Under the pieces are notes generated by a model that had not been told where the DNA came from, searched no databases, and saw only the letters and a program-made list of their open reading frames with translations. The translations under genes and the position numbers were made by a program. A DNA stretch of 6,093 nt, taken from contig JAJRRE010000298.1 of the NCBI GenBank assembly GCA_024279745.1, positions 1 to 6,093 on the forward strand, read 5' to 3'. Every line of letters starts with the position of its first letter. The stretch's first letter is position 1. This DNA comes from Alphaproteobacteria bacterium. Its GTDB lineage: Bacteria > Pseudomonadota > Alphaproteobacteria > Rhizobiales > Hyphomicrobiaceae. Below are positions 5,954-6,093 of this stretch, piece by piece.

Positions 5954-5999
5954 CGGTAAAATCTCTTGCAGCGGCGGCGGAAGCCGTTACAATTTACCG
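5954..5999. terminator. Two-part hairpin after trpS, possible terminator
   Basis: An outer 7-bp stem pairs 5954-5960 (cggtaaa) with 5993-5999 (tttaccg). Inside, cggc (5975-5978) and gccg (5983-5986) close on the GNRA-type tetraloop GGAA. It starts 20 bases after the trpS stop. A U-tract is absent in both directions, so termination is inferred from position. Confidence 0.35.
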
Positions 6000-6091
6000 C
6001 GTTTGACACTCTTGCCCAGCGGCGGAATGTGGGGCACCACTAACGCCTCACATATATGATTTGGCATAACTTGATTGTCCGCAAAGACACG
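5987..6091 (-). CDS. Possible 3' end of a minus-strand gene, unrecognised (5' end outside window)
   Basis: Reading leftwards from the right edge, one frame stays open for 34 codons and stops with TAA at 5989-5987. It includes the residues VMPNHICEALVVPHIPPLG. The other two minus frames stop within 18 codons. The composition is protein-like, but I recognise no domain, and 34 codons can stay open by chance. A short plus-strand frame beginning at ATG 6056 (MIWHNLIVRKDT, no Shine-Dalgarno) competes for the same bases. If real, the gene converges on trpS and the hairpin at 5954-5999 would lie across its end. Confidence 0.25.
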   Translation of the reverse strand, partial: RVFADNQVMPNHICEALVVPHIPPLGKSVKRGKL

Positions 6092-6093
6092 GC

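Overview
The window looks like ordinary chromosomal housekeeping DNA from an alphaproteobacterium with moderately high G+C. This is inferred from the style of the murJ and trpS products, the third-position G/C codon bias, and a murJ-to-trpS neighbourhood on one strand. The genus cannot be named. I see no CRISPR array, transposase, integrase, phage gene, rRNA or tRNA.

Left region (1-852): the C-terminal 216 residues of an outer-membrane autotransporter-type beta-barrel protein run in from the left edge and stop at 652. The 200-base gap to the next, convergent gene holds a short direct repeat on the stop codon and two hairpins but no credible gene. Next, on the minus strand, is a GcvR-like protein with two ACT domains (853-1380).

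Centre (1381-4636): a divergent intergenic region separates the ACT gene from murJ (lipid II flippase, 1552-3129). murJ is followed after 31 bases by a class I SAM-dependent methyltransferase (3161-3742), probably in the same transcript. After a 108-base gap with a candidate promoter comes a secreted alpha/beta hydrolase of the dienelactone-hydrolase type (3851-4636), whose nucleophile elbow departs from the textbook pattern.

Right region (4637-6093): a 245-base intergenic stretch precedes trpS (tryptophanyl-tRNA synthetase, 4882-5934). It contains a 26-bp direct repeat pair (one mismatch), a central arm that can pair with either copy, and a further hairpin 39 bases before the trpS start. With the promoter-like pair at 4651-4679, these would form a structured leader of about 200 bases. 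The last 159 bases hold a hairpin and possibly the 3' end of a minus-strand gene.

Functionally, murJ serves peptidoglycan synthesis and trpS serves translation. The ACT protein would be a small-molecule-sensing regulator. The methyltransferase and hydrolase have no assignable substrate. Nothing here amounts to a coherent undescribed system. The most unusual material is the trpS upstream region and the two accessory genes between murJ and trpS.
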